Positions 54,790-63,605 of a DNA stretch of 64,000 nucleotides are shown piece by piece. The notes under the pieces are model-generated. The model was not told the DNA's origin. It made no database searches and worked only from the letters and a program-made list of their open reading frames with translations. The translations under genes and the position numbers were made by a program. Location: NCBI GenBank assembly GCA_002842035.1, contig PHBP01000005.1:1-64000 (forward strand), written 5' to 3'. The stretch is from Candidatus Cloacimonetes bacterium HGW-Cloacimonetes-2. GTDB taxonomy: Bacteria; Cloacimonadota; Cloacimonadia; Cloacimonadales; Cloacimonadaceae. Position 1 is the stretch's first letter; every line of letters begins with the position of its first letter.

Positions 54790-56127
54790 ATGATGGATCA
54801 AGACATTTGGCAGAATATTTTGGATAAGCTGGAGCTCAATATCAGCCCCCAGAGCTTCAGAACCTGGTTTTACAATACCAGCCTGGTCGATATGAGTGAG
54901 ACCGAGATGATGATCAGGGTGCCTACTCCCTTTACCGCTAATTATATGAATCAGAATTATGCGGATACGATAGCGGAAATTTCTCACGCACTATACAATA
55001 GGCGGTACAAGATCAGCTTTGTGAGCAATCATCACCGTCCGGATCCCGATCCGGATACTCAGCCCGGCTACAACCAAAACAAGGTCGCGCTCAATACCAA
55101 GCTCAACGATCGCTTTAGCTTCGAGCAGTTTGTGGTGGGAAAGAACAACAATTTTGCTTATTCCGCAGCCCGTGCAGTGGCGGAATCGCCCGGTTATACC
55201 TACAATCCGCTCTTTATCTATGGCGAAAGCGGAATGGGAAAGACTCACCTGATGCAGGCAGTGGGCAATTACGTGCTCAAAGAAGGACGCAATTGCAATA
55301 TCTATTACACTACCTCAGAAGCTTTTACAAACGAAATGATCGAGAGCATCCGCGGTAACAAGATGCCGGAATTCCGTGCCAAATTTCGCAAAGTTGATCT
55401 GCTCCTGGTCGATGACATCCATTTCCTTTCCCGCAAGGAAGGCACTCAAGAGGAGTTTTTTCATACCTTCAACGCCCTCTTTGACAATCGTAAACAGATA
55501 GTTCTCACCTCAGACCGTCCCCCCAAGGACATCCCGGATCTGGAAAACAGACTGGTGACGCGCTTTGAAAGCGGCTTGCTCTGCGACCTGAAGAATCCAG
55601 ATTTTGAGACACGTGTGGCGATCCTGCGCAAGAAAGCCGAGCCCGATAATATCGTCCTCAAGGATGAAGTCTTTAGTTTTATCGCGGAGAATATCACTTC
55701 CAGTGTGAGAGCCCTGGAAGGCTCCCTGATCCGCATCCTCGCCTTTGCTTCATATAACAAGCTCAATTCCGAGGATATCGACACGGAGACCTGCCACAAT
55801 ATCCTCTCCGATATGATCTCTGAGGTTCGCAAAGAAATCAGTCTCGATCTGATCACCCGAGAGGTCTGCAATTTCTACTCGATTACGATGTCCCAGATCA
55901 TCGATAAGAGCCGCAAACCCAATGTAGCTTTCCCTCGCCAGGTGGCGATGTATCTGGCAAATCTGCTGATTCCGCAGCTTTCGCTCAAAGAGATAGCAGA
56001 GTATTACAACCGCAAGGATCACACCACGGTGCTCTATGCCAAGCGGATGATGGAAAATCAATTTAGAACCGATAATGAATTCAGGGCTCAGATCGAGATC
56101 CTGATGAAGAACATTCGTTCCCAGTAA
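54790..56127 (+). CDS. dnaA: Chromosomal replication initiator DnaA
   Basis: Binds DnaA boxes at oriC and opens the duplex. The 445-residue product has domain I (about 1-80), a short linker, the AAA+ domain with Walker A GESGMGKT (145-152) and Walker B LLVDDIHF, and the DNA-binding domain IV with KSRKPNVAFPRQVAMYLA and NRKDHTTVLYA. Length is normal. The start could be 54790 or the next codon (ATG ATG). The usual neighbours (rpmH, rnpA, dnaN, recF, gyrB) are absent on both sides; it stands between a repeat cluster and oriC. Confidence 0.98.
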   Translation: MMDQDIWQNILDKLELNISPQSFRTWFYNTSLVDMSETEMMIRVPTPFTANYMNQNYADTIAEISHALYNRRYKISFVSNHHRPDPDPDTQPGYNQNKVALNTKLNDRFSFEQFVVGKNNNFAYSAARAVAESPGYTYNPLFIYGESGMGKTHLMQAVGNYVLKEGRNCNIYYTTSEAFTNEMIESIRGNKMPEFRAKFRKVDLLLVDDIHFLSRKEGTQEEFFHTFNALFDNRKQIVLTSDRPPKDIPDLENRLVTRFESGLLCDLKNPDFETRVAILRKKAEPDNIVLKDEVFSFIAENITSSVRALEGSLIRILAFASYNKLNSEDIDTETCHNILSDMISEVRKEISLDLITREVCNFYSITMSQIIDKSRKPNVAFPRQVAMYLANLLIPQLSLKEIAEYYNRKDHTTVLYAKRMMENQFRTDNEFRAQIEILMKNIRSQ

Positions 56128-56149
56128 TTCACAGGATAGGATAAGTTGA

Positions 56150-56375
56150 TGTGGATAAGTGTGGATAAGTCTTACAATCCCGGCAGTGCGAAAAGCTTTG
56201 TGGATAAGTCGATAACTAATCCTGTTTTATCCACAAGTTATCCACAAGTATCTGCTCTTTGGAAGAGCTTTGTAAGCTTGCACTTAAAAAAAAGGTTGAC
56301 CGTTTATCCTCTTATCCACAATGCCTACTACTGGATCTATTCTGATAAATCTAATTATTTAAAGGTTTAATTAAT
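56150..56375. other. Replication origin oriC
   Basis: Six perfect DnaA boxes lie directly downstream of dnaA: TGTGGATAA at 56150-56158, 56160-56168 and 56199-56207, and the inverse TTATCCACA at 56227-56235, 56238-56246 and 56312-56320. Two further TTATCC-like partial sites are present. An AT-rich stretch (about 56335-56375, TAAATCTAATTATTTAAAGG and beyond) is a plausible unwinding element. The three boxes before dnaA make this a split cluster, as in many bacteria. A 74-codon open frame across it is judged non-coding. Confidence 0.93.
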
Positions 56376-57593
56376 ATGAATTCATTCTTCAGATACACGG
56401 TACTCTTGGCACTGCTGATCGTCTTGATCTCAGGCTGTACCAGAAAGAACAATCTGACCGGAGACAATTGGTCGGACATCAGGCCTCAGGTCTTTACAGA
56501 CAGTCTCTTTACCCTGGGCTTTAGTTATGGCGATACGGTGAAGGTCTCGGGATTTGAAGGCAGTCTGCTGGCTGGCAATTTTGGCGGGGCAGAGGCTGTC
56601 ACAATGATGCGTTTTACCGGACTGCCGGAGACCAGTACGCTGTCGGCTGTAACAGAAGCCAAGCTGACGCTTACTTTGAAGCGGCGTTCCGCAGAGCCGA
56701 GAAATCCGCTGACTCTGGAATTCAAGAAGCTGCTCTGGCCCTGGACGGCAGATTCGACCTTTGTGATTGCCGATAGCTCGATGATTTCTTCGGGAATAGA
56801 ACCCTTCATAGTGCCCAATGTACCGGTCGGAACGGATAGCACTTTGACCATTACTGTTCCTAACGCTCTGATTCAAAACTGGAAGCATACGGGTACGACT
56901 GGGCTCAATCTGGCAATCAAGACAGATGAGGGTGGATATGCGGAGTTTTATTCTATCGATAGTGGCACTCAGGGTCCCAAGCTCACCTTTAAGTACAGGC
57001 TGACTACCGATAGCGCCACAGCCACAATGAGAACTTTTGAAAGTTATGCGATCTCGGATAGCTATCGGGTAAATACCACGATATCCCCTGTGGAAGCAAA
57101 TCGCTGGATCTTCCGTAATATCAGCCCCAGTCGTGTCTTTGCCAAATTTGCCATCAACAACTCCAAGTTTCGCAATATGCAAGGCGTGGCTCTGGATTCG
57201 GTGGCTCTGAAGCGGGTCACGATCAATCGGGCGGAGCTGATTCTTTATGTCAAAAACAATCCCTATTACTCGAATAACACCAATTACAGTATGCGTGCTT
57301 TCAATGTAAGCCGGGATTCCATCAACACGGCTCAGTATCTGGCTGCATCAGATTACCAGCTTTTGTCGTTGTCGTCCATCTCGAGCGGGCGCATCACTGC
57401 AGATTCGATAGTGGTCAATATCACCCCTATGGTGCAGGGCTATGTCTCCGGGGATTTGGAGAATTTGGGCATTATGATCCGCTCTCTGCAAGAGATGCAG
57501 AATTTTGGAGAGCTGGAGCTCTGGCATTTCCTCGATGCTCCTGCCGGTAAGAAACCTTATATCCGAGTGCGTTATACAGCTCCTTACCTTTGA
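56376..57593 (+). CDS. Lipoprotein of unknown function
   Basis: A 405-residue exported lipoprotein (lipobox LISGC, cysteine near residue 21). Two beta-rich halves (about 45-215 and 220-405) each resemble DNRLRE-like domains of surface proteins (SAVTEAKLTLTLKRR; TINRAELILYVKNN, with NLGIMIRSLQE near the end). No catalytic motif was seen. It starts the long plus-strand operon after oriC and shares its stop with the start of the PpiC lipoprotein. A role in the envelope with its PpiC and SurA neighbours is inferred. Confidence 0.75.
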   Translation: MNSFFRYTVLLALLIVLISGCTRKNNLTGDNWSDIRPQVFTDSLFTLGFSYGDTVKVSGFEGSLLAGNFGGAEAVTMMRFTGLPETSTLSAVTEAKLTLTLKRRSAEPRNPLTLEFKKLLWPWTADSTFVIADSSMISSGIEPFIVPNVPVGTDSTLTITVPNALIQNWKHTGTTGLNLAIKTDEGGYAEFYSIDSGTQGPKLTFKYRLTTDSATATMRTFESYAISDSYRVNTTISPVEANRWIFRNISPSRVFAKFAINNSKFRNMQGVALDSVALKRVTINRAELILYVKNNPYYSNNTNYSMRAFNVSRDSINTAQYLAASDYQLLSLSSISSGRITADSIVVNITPMVQGYVSGDLENLGIMIRSLQEMQNFGELELWHFLDAPAGKKPYIRVRYTAPYL

Positions 57594-58399
57594 TGAAGTA
57601 CAAGATAATAGCGCTATTAGCCCTCTTGATGCTCTTCAGCTTTGCCTGTAAGAAAAAGGAAGCTGCTTCTCCGATAATGGCACAGGTCAATGATGAAGTG
57701 CTTACCGAAGCTGCTTTCAGATCGCTCTTTTCGGATGCTGAGTGGGATACACTTTCGGCAGGCACCAAGCGCAAGTATGTGGAAGATTGGGTCTCGCTGA
57801 CACTTTTGGCTCAGGCTGCGGATGAGCAGGAACTGAGCAAATCCACTGCGCTGCGCGCCAGGCTGGATTTTGCCCAAAAGAAGGTCAAAGCCAATGCGAT
57901 GATAGCTCAGAGGCTCGCCAATATCAAGGTCTCCGAGGATGAGCTGTTTAACTATTTTAGGGTGCATCGCGGGGATTTTGGATCTAATCTGCAGGAATTC
58001 AATATCCAACGGATACAAGTAAGAGACAAAGCTGCCGCTGATCTGCTCCTGGGAAAACTGGCAGGCGGAATGAGCTTTGATGAGGCTGTGCGCAGCTATT
58101 CCATCGAGCCTCTGCAAACCGGAGGCGGGATGATGGGCTTTGTTACCAAAGCCGGTGCTGATTCCAGCTTTTGGAATGCCGCAGTGGGGCTAAATCCAAA
58201 TGAAGCCGCTATTTTGAACCGGGATGCAAACTGGTATGTATTTAGGGTGGTGGAAGAACGCTCCGGCACTCAGGAAGCTAATTTTGAAGATTTCAAGGAT
58301 GAGATTCGCCGCCGCATAATATCCGAAAAGGAAGAAGCAGTCTATCTGGACTTGGTGCGCGAACTCAAGCGTCAAAACGACAAGATTTATTACTATTAG
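57593..58399 (+). CDS. PpiC-type peptidyl-prolyl isomerase lipoprotein
   Basis: A 268-residue envelope chaperone candidate. It has a lipoprotein signal (FSFAC, cysteine near 19), a SurA-like N-terminal helical region (about 28-125) and a parvulin-like domain (about 135-235; FNIQRIQVRDKAAADLLL, GGMSFDEAVRSYS, GGGMMGFVTK). The ATG at 57593 overlaps the previous stop by one base (TGATG). It would help fold outer-membrane or exported proteins alongside the SurA-like product next to it. Confidence 0.85.
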   Translation: MKYKIIALLALLMLFSFACKKKEAASPIMAQVNDEVLTEAAFRSLFSDAEWDTLSAGTKRKYVEDWVSLTLLAQAADEQELSKSTALRARLDFAQKKVKANAMIAQRLANIKVSEDELFNYFRVHRGDFGSNLQEFNIQRIQVRDKAAADLLLGKLAGGMSFDEAVRSYSIEPLQTGGGMMGFVTKAGADSSFWNAAVGLNPNEAAILNRDANWYVFRVVEERSGTQEANFEDFKDEIRRRIISEKEEAVYLDLVRELKRQNDKIYYY

Positions 58400-58409
58400 G
58401 ATTTTGATA

Positions 58410-59669
58410 ATGAAAAAACTCGCCCTGATCATCATCGTGATCATCTCCATAACTCTGCTCAAGGCAGAGCTCCTGGACAAAATCATCGCCAAAGTAGGCA
58501 CAGATATCATCCTGCAAAGCGATCTGGAAAAGCAGATTCTGCAGATGCGCAGTGCCGGAGTGGATATCAGCACGGTTGAGCCCATCAATGTCCTCAGGGA
58601 TATGGTGGAGGAGAAGTTGCTGATCCAAAAAGCTCAGGAACTCAATCTTCAAGTGGATGCAGCCCGTATCCGCAGCTACGCCGAGCGTTATCTCCAGCAG
58701 ACCAAAGCAGGCTATCCCTCCGAAGCTGCCTTTAATGCTGACCTTGCAAGAATGCAGGTTACACAGCAGGAGCTGCTGGATTACTATATCGAGCAGATTA
58801 CAAACAACGCCCTTACGGAGATGCTGATAGAGCGCTATATCTCATCCAAGGTGCGAGTCGAAGATGATGAATTGCGCAGTTTTTACGAAGCTTCCAAGGA
58901 TACTCTGGCTGTTAAGCCGGTGACGTGGAAGGTTGGTATGATTATGCGTGAGATAGCAGCCAGCGATGATTCGGACAATCAACAGCTTACCGCAATGCGC
59001 GAGATCAAAGCCCGCCTCGATAATGGCGAGGATTTTGCCGCTGTCGCCACAGCCACCAGTGAATGTCCCAGTGCCGCCCGAGGCGGAGACTTGGGTTTCT
59101 TTGGGCGTGGTGTAATGGTACAGCCTTTTGAACAAGCAGCTTTTAGCCTGGGAGTGGGGCAGATCAGTGATATTATCCGCACTCAATACGGTTATCATAT
59201 CATCAAGGTCGAGGAAATCCGGGGAGATGAGATCCGTGCCAGACATATCCTGAAATTGGTCTCGCCCACAGCAGCAGATTCCGGAGCAGCCCGCCGGATG
59301 ATGGAGATGGCGCGGATGCAGTATGTCAATGGCAGCAAGACCTTTGCCGAACTTGCAGAACTCTATTCCCAAGAAGAAGAATCCAAGGCTCTGGGTGGAG
59401 TGATTGGAGAATTTAGTGCCGAAGAACTCCCCGAACTCTTTGCCAATACTATAATGCTCCAGCCTGTGGGGCAGATCAGCGAAGTCCTCGAAAACGAAGG
59501 AATGCTCTATCTCTTTGCCCGCTTGGAAGAAGTTCCGCAACGCCTCTTTGAATTTGAAGAGGTGCGCCAGCAGGTTTACGATTATCTTTTTAACCAGAAA
59601 CAGATCGAAGCCTATGGAGTCTGGATTGAGCAGCTAATGAACGAGGCTTACGTCCAGATCACGCCATAA
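58410..59669 (+). CDS. surA: SurA-like periplasmic chaperone/isomerase
   Basis: A 419-residue periplasmic protein: signal peptide (about 1-19), SurA N-domain (LLDKIIAKVGTDIILQSDLE, about 20-150), two parvulin domains (about 165-275 with ARGGDLGFFGRG, GVGQISDIIRTQYGYHIIKVE; about 280-385 with RARHILKLV, ALGGVIGEF, PVGQISEVLENEGMLYLF) and a C-terminal helix. SurA escorts beta-barrel proteins to the outer membrane. AGGA precedes the ATG at 58410. It follows the PpiC lipoprotein by ten bases and abuts pgpA. Confidence 0.9.
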   Translation: MKKLALIIIVIISITLLKAELLDKIIAKVGTDIILQSDLEKQILQMRSAGVDISTVEPINVLRDMVEEKLLIQKAQELNLQVDAARIRSYAERYLQQTKAGYPSEAAFNADLARMQVTQQELLDYYIEQITNNALTEMLIERYISSKVRVEDDELRSFYEASKDTLAVKPVTWKVGMIMREIAASDDSDNQQLTAMREIKARLDNGEDFAAVATATSECPSAARGGDLGFFGRGVMVQPFEQAAFSLGVGQISDIIRTQYGYHIIKVEEIRGDEIRARHILKLVSPTAADSGAARRMMEMARMQYVNGSKTFAELAELYSQEEESKALGGVIGEFSAEELPELFANTIMLQPVGQISEVLENEGMLYLFARLEEVPQRLFEFEEVRQQVYDYLFNQKQIEAYGVWIEQLMNEAYVQITP

Positions 59670-60154
59670 TGACCAAAAAGCTAAACATTTGGACTTTCCT
59701 GGGCAGCTTCTTCGGAGTGGGTTTTATACCAAAAGCTCCGGGTACCTTTGGAAGTCTGGCAGCTTATGGGATCTATCTGCTATTGCCGGCGGTTTGCTTT
59801 GAGCCAATGTACAGGCTCTGGTATTTACTGGCTTTGGCAGCTTTCTCGCTGATAGCCGTCCTGATCTCGGATCGTTCCGAGCGAGTTCTGGGTCACGATG
59901 CAGGCGCTATCGTTATCGATGAAGTAGCCGGCTATTTCCTGAGTGTTGCCTTTTTACCCAAAACCTGGCTGGTCGGGCTTTATGCCTTTGTCCTGTTCCG
60001 TGTTTTCGATATCGCAAAGCCCTTTCCGATCAGCCGTTCACAAAGCATCAAAGGAGGCTGGGGAGTAGTAATAGACGATCTGCTTGCAGGCGTTTACGCT
60101 ATCATCCTGCTTCTGATAATAAACAATATCTATCCAAAGTTTTTTGGAATCTAA
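59669..60154 (+). CDS. pgpA: Phosphatidylglycerophosphatase A
   Basis: Inner-membrane phosphatase completing phosphatidylglycerol synthesis. The 161-residue product has the family landmarks GSFFGVGFIPKAPGTFGSL, HDAGAIVIDEVAGYF and RVFDIAKPFPI followed by GGWGVVIDDLLAGVYA, with about four helices. Start and previous stop share one base. Confidence 0.95.
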   Translation: MTKKLNIWTFLGSFFGVGFIPKAPGTFGSLAAYGIYLLLPAVCFEPMYRLWYLLALAAFSLIAVLISDRSERVLGHDAGAIVIDEVAGYFLSVAFLPKTWLVGLYAFVLFRVFDIAKPFPISRSQSIKGGWGVVIDDLLAGVYAIILLLIINNIYPKFFGI

Positions 60155-60163
60155 GGAGAACAA

Positions 60164-60514
60164 ATGCACTATATACTGCTTCAAGCAACAGCCGACAGTA
60201 CCGCCACCATGCCAGGCGGGATCAGCCCTGTGCTGTCCCAGGTACTCTTCTTTGGCGCTCTCTTTGCCATAATGTACTTCCTGATGATCAGGCCTCAGCA
60301 AAAGCGTCAAAAGGAAACTCAGCGGATGCTGGACAGTCTGCAGGTTAATGACAAAGTCCTTACCTCCAGCGGAATCTACGGCCGCGTCATATCGATCAAG
60401 CCGGATAAGGACATTGTAGTGGTTGAGATCGACGATACCAACAAAGTCCGTGTCGATTTCCAACGCTCTGCCATCGTAGCTATTCTCAATCTCAATACAG
60501 AAAACAAGGCATGA
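60164..60514 (+). CDS. yajC: Preprotein translocase subunit YajC
   Basis: A 116-residue single-pass membrane protein associated with SecDF. It has the helix LFFGALFAIMYFLMIRPQQKR at about 28-48 in parts, and the small SH3-like tail DKVLTSSGIYGRVISIKPD. AAGGAGA precedes the ATG; the stop overlaps def by four bases. Confidence 0.95.
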   Translation: MHYILLQATADSTATMPGGISPVLSQVLFFGALFAIMYFLMIRPQQKRQKETQRMLDSLQVNDKVLTSSGIYGRVISIKPDKDIVVVEIDDTNKVRVDFQRSAIVAILNLNTENKA

Positions 60515-61071
60515 AGAATCCAGACCTGCTGCTTCCGATCCGCATCTATGGAGACGAAGTTCTGAGGCAGAAGGCCGTGGAAGTCACCGTCTTTGATTCT
60601 GAACTTCGTGAATTTGCCAGGAAACTGGCATATACGATGTATGAACGCGATGGCGTAGGCCTGGCTGCTCCTCAGGTAGGCCGCTCCATTAGAATGTTTG
60701 TCTTTGATCACCAGTGGACTCGCGAAGGCCATTCCAAATCCCCTGTCTTTGTGATCAACCCGGTGATCGAAAGTATGGCAGGGGAATCAGTTGGCGAGGA
60801 AGGCTGTATCAGCATTCCGGAGATTTACGCCAAGGTTCCCAGGGCTTCCACTATCACCTACACCTATCAGGATTTGGATGGCGTGCTCCATCGTGAAACC
60901 GCCACCGACTATCCTGCAATAGTCTTTCAACACGAGTTTGACCATCTCGATGGTATTCTCTTTACAGACAAAGTAAGCGATCTCACCAAGCTGAAGCTAA
61001 AGCGCAAACTGCGTGAGCTCGCTGCAACGACCGTCGATGGTATCAATATCCGGGCATACGATCCCGATTGA
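60511..61071 (+). CDS. def: Peptide deformylase
   Basis: Removes the formyl group from new proteins. The 186-residue product has all three motifs: GVGLAAPQVG (48-57), EEGCIS (metal ligand C99) and QHEFDH (H141, E142, H145). It overlaps yajC and lies 11 bases before fmt, the enzyme for the reverse chemistry on initiator tRNA; def-fmt pairing is common. Confidence 0.98.
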   Translation: MKNPDLLLPIRIYGDEVLRQKAVEVTVFDSELREFARKLAYTMYERDGVGLAAPQVGRSIRMFVFDHQWTREGHSKSPVFVINPVIESMAGESVGEEGCISIPEIYAKVPRASTITYTYQDLDGVLHRETATDYPAIVFQHEFDHLDGILFTDKVSDLTKLKLKRKLRELAATTVDGINIRAYDPD

Positions 61072-61082
61072 GCCGGTGGATC

Positions 61083-62021
61083 ATGAGAATAGTCTTTATC
61101 AGTAGTTCGGAATACGGTTGCCCGGCACTTGTATCCCTGGCAAAAGACCCGCTCTACAAGCCTGTTCTCGTGATCTCCCAACCAGATCGTCCAGCCGGAC
61201 GCAAGCTCAAGCTCAGCCCCTCACCCATCTCGCTACTGGCAGAAGAGCTCGGTTTACCTATGCTCAAGCCGGAACGCATCTCGGAGCCAGCTTTTGTAGC
61301 AGAACTTGCCACCTATTCCCCTGAGCTTCTGATCACAGCTTCCTATGGCGAGATACTGGGCAAATCCGTCCGCAACCTCGCTCCCTTGGGAGCTATCAAT
61401 CTTCATCCCTCACTCCTTCCGCGCCATAGAGGTGCGACTCCCATCCAGAGCGCTCTCAGAGCAGGCGATGAGCTTACCGGAATCACCATTTTCCGCCTCA
61501 GCCCCCGTATGGATGCCGGTCCCATTCTGCGTCAGGATACCGTTCCTATTCTCCCCGGCGAAAACTATAGCAGTCTTCACGACCGCTTGGCAGTCCTCAG
61601 CGCAGATTACCTGATTGATTTTCTAAATGACCTCAGTTCAGGCAAGATCACCCCCCAGGAACAGGATGATTCACTTGCCTCATACACCCACAAGATCGAA
61701 AAGCAGGATCAGCTGATCAACTGGCAAGATTCTGCCTATAATATTCTCTGCCATATCCGCAGCCTGTCTTTCAGCCCCGGAGCTTATCAGTATCTGGATG
61801 ATCTCCAGATCAAGTTCCTGGCTGCCGAGCTATCCCCTGAGCCCTCCTCCGGCGCTCCTGGAACGATTGCTCAAATGATTCGCAATATTGGCTTTACAGT
61901 CAATACGGGGGATCAACAGGTCTTGATCAGACAGGTCCAACCTGCCGGCAAAAAGATAATGGATAGCTGGGCTTTCAGCCTCGGTTCCCGCATCTCAACC
62001 GGCACAAAACTCTGGAAGTGA
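61083..62021 (+). CDS. fmt: Methionyl-tRNA formyltransferase
   Basis: Formylates the initiator Met-tRNA using 10-formyl-tetrahydrofolate. The 312-residue product has QPDRPAGRKLKL, the active-site INLHPSLLPRHRGATPIQ, DAGPILRQ and a C-terminal OB-like domain (about 205-310). The ATG at 61083 (MRIVFIS) fits the family; an in-frame TTG at 61068 overlaps the def stop. Confidence 0.97.
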   Translation: MRIVFISSSEYGCPALVSLAKDPLYKPVLVISQPDRPAGRKLKLSPSPISLLAEELGLPMLKPERISEPAFVAELATYSPELLITASYGEILGKSVRNLAPLGAINLHPSLLPRHRGATPIQSALRAGDELTGITIFRLSPRMDAGPILRQDTVPILPGENYSSLHDRLAVLSADYLIDFLNDLSSGKITPQEQDDSLASYTHKIEKQDQLINWQDSAYNILCHIRSLSFSPGAYQYLDDLQIKFLAAELSPEPSSGAPGTIAQMIRNIGFTVNTGDQQVLIRQVQPAGKKIMDSWAFSLGSRISTGTKLWK

Positions 62022-62024
62022 ACT

Positions 62025-62774
62025 ATGAAAGAATACTATTTCGCAGTAATTAAATTCCCCGTTTTAGTAAGCACCGTGTTGATTATCCTTGTAGGATTGT
62101 TTTTCCTACTGGCTCTGGGAAGTAATTCCCGCACAGGCATCTCCGGCAACGAGACCATCATCTACACCCTGGTTTTCATCTCGTTGGTCTTCCTGGTAAG
62201 CAATTGGATCCTGGTCCTGATGTCAACCCACAGCGTGATCAAACCTCCTTTTGTTCAGCGCTTTTCCCATTGGATGCTATCCCATATCTATTACCCGATG
62301 GCCAAAGCTCTCAATTTTATCACTCTACAAAAGACCCACACCCTCCAGGAGTCCTTTCTCAATTTCAACAACGAGATTGTGATGAGCAACTATATGCGCC
62401 TGGAGAATCCCAAAATGCTGGTGCTGCTACCTCATTGCCTGCAAGGCTCCGAGTGCAAGATCCGTATTACCAATGATATCAACGACTGTGCAGATTGCGG
62501 AGCCTGCGATATATGCACAGTCAAAAACGCTCTCTCCAACCAGCCCGTCAAAGTGGCAGTGGCTTCCGGAGGCTCCCTTGCCCGCAAACTGATCGCGGAC
62601 AACCGTCCCGATCTGATCATCGCAGTTGCCTGCCACCGCGATCTCACCGAAGGCGTCCGCGATGCCTGGCAATTCCCCGTCTATTCCATTCTCAATGAAC
62701 GTCCCAAGGGCCCTTGCTTTGAGACCACCGTCTCGCTCAAGGCCATTGAATTTGCTATCAACAGATTTAAATAA
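62025..62774 (+). CDS. DUF116-family membrane protein
   Basis: A 249-residue protein with two N-terminal helices (about 12-32 and 44-66) and a cytoplasmic DUF116 domain: LLPHCLQGSECKIRI, CADCGACDICTV (clustered cysteines), VAVASGGSLARKLI, AVACHRDLTEGV and NERPKGPCFETTV. The cysteine cluster suggests metal binding. Function is unknown. It starts three bases after fmt, so it belongs to the operon. Confidence 0.85.
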   Translation: MKEYYFAVIKFPVLVSTVLIILVGLFFLLALGSNSRTGISGNETIIYTLVFISLVFLVSNWILVLMSTHSVIKPPFVQRFSHWMLSHIYYPMAKALNFITLQKTHTLQESFLNFNNEIVMSNYMRLENPKMLVLLPHCLQGSECKIRITNDINDCADCGACDICTVKNALSNQPVKVAVASGGSLARKLIADNRPDLIIAVACHRDLTEGVRDAWQFPVYSILNERPKGPCFETTVSLKAIEFAINRFK

Positions 62775-62786
62775 AGGCACTTAGCT

Positions 62787-63605
62787 ATGCATAAATCCAA
62801 TGTCATTATCCTGATGATCATCGTGATCCTGATCAATGCCGGGATCAGCTTGGTCCTCATCAACCGCTTTTCAGGCGGTAACGATAATAGCGTAAACGCT
62901 ATGCCCGGACGGGCCAATCGTCTGGCCCAGGAGACAGATATTACCCGCGTCGTGGAGTCCGTCGAGCCTGCTGTGGTCAATATCATAGTTACTCAGACCC
63001 AGATCGTGCGCAGCGGCTTTCCATTTGGCGGTTTCTTCTTTGATTTCTTTGATATTCCCACCCGTCGCCAAGTCCAGGGCTTTGGCTCCGGTGTGATCTA
63101 TGATGCCAAAAACGGCTTTGTAATCACCAATGCCCACGTCGTAAAAGGCGCGGAGGAGATCAAGGTCGTCCTGCCCGATCGCAGGGAACTGGATGCCCGC
63201 ATCGTCAAGATCGACGATGTTCATGATATTGCCCAGCTTAAAGTTACAGCATCCAATCTGCCTGAAGCTCCTTTGGGTGATTCCACCGCTTTACTCACCG
63301 GCGAGTGGGTGATCGCCTTTGGAAATCCTTATGCCTATATGATGAACGACTACAAACCCAGCGTCTCGGTCGGAGTGATTTCCGCTCTCAACCGCAACTT
63401 TTCGATGCGCGAAGACAACCGTTCATACCGCAATATGATCCAGACAGATGCCGCCATCAATCCCGGCAATTCCGGCGGTCCGCTGGTTGATATCAATGGC
63501 AAAGTGATTGGCATCAATACCTTTATCTTTAGCGAAAACGGCGGTAACGTCGGCATCGGGTTTGCCCTCCCAATCAATACTGTAAAAGAGTTTCTTGGTA
63601 TCTGA
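62787..63605 (+). CDS. HtrA/DegP-like serine protease without PDZ domain
   Basis: A 272-residue envelope protease with an N-terminal anchor or signal (about 6-27) and a trypsin-like domain carrying the catalytic triad H117 (TNAHVV), D147 (HDIAQLKV) and S229 (GNSGGPLVD). Most HtrA proteins have one or two PDZ domains after the protease; here the protein stops right after VGIGFALPINTVKEFL. The stop overlaps the next start by one base. Quality control of envelope proteins is the expected role. Confidence 0.92.
   Translation: MHKSNVIILMIIVILINAGISLVLINRFSGGNDNSVNAMPGRANRLAQETDITRVVESVEPAVVNIIVTQTQIVRSGFPFGGFFFDFFDIPTRRQVQGFGSGVIYDAKNGFVITNAHVVKGAEEIKVVLPDRRELDARIVKIDDVHDIAQLKVTASNLPEAPLGDSTALLTGEWVIAFGNPYAYMMNDYKPSVSVGVISALNRNFSMREDNRSYRNMIQTDAAINPGNSGGPLVDINGKVIGINTFIFSENGGNVGIGFALPINTVKEFLGI

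Noticed and set aside
56146-56370. 74-codon frame between dnaA and the lipoprotein gene
   Set aside because: It consists largely of repeated DnaA boxes (repeated VDKS-type words); the stretch is oriC.
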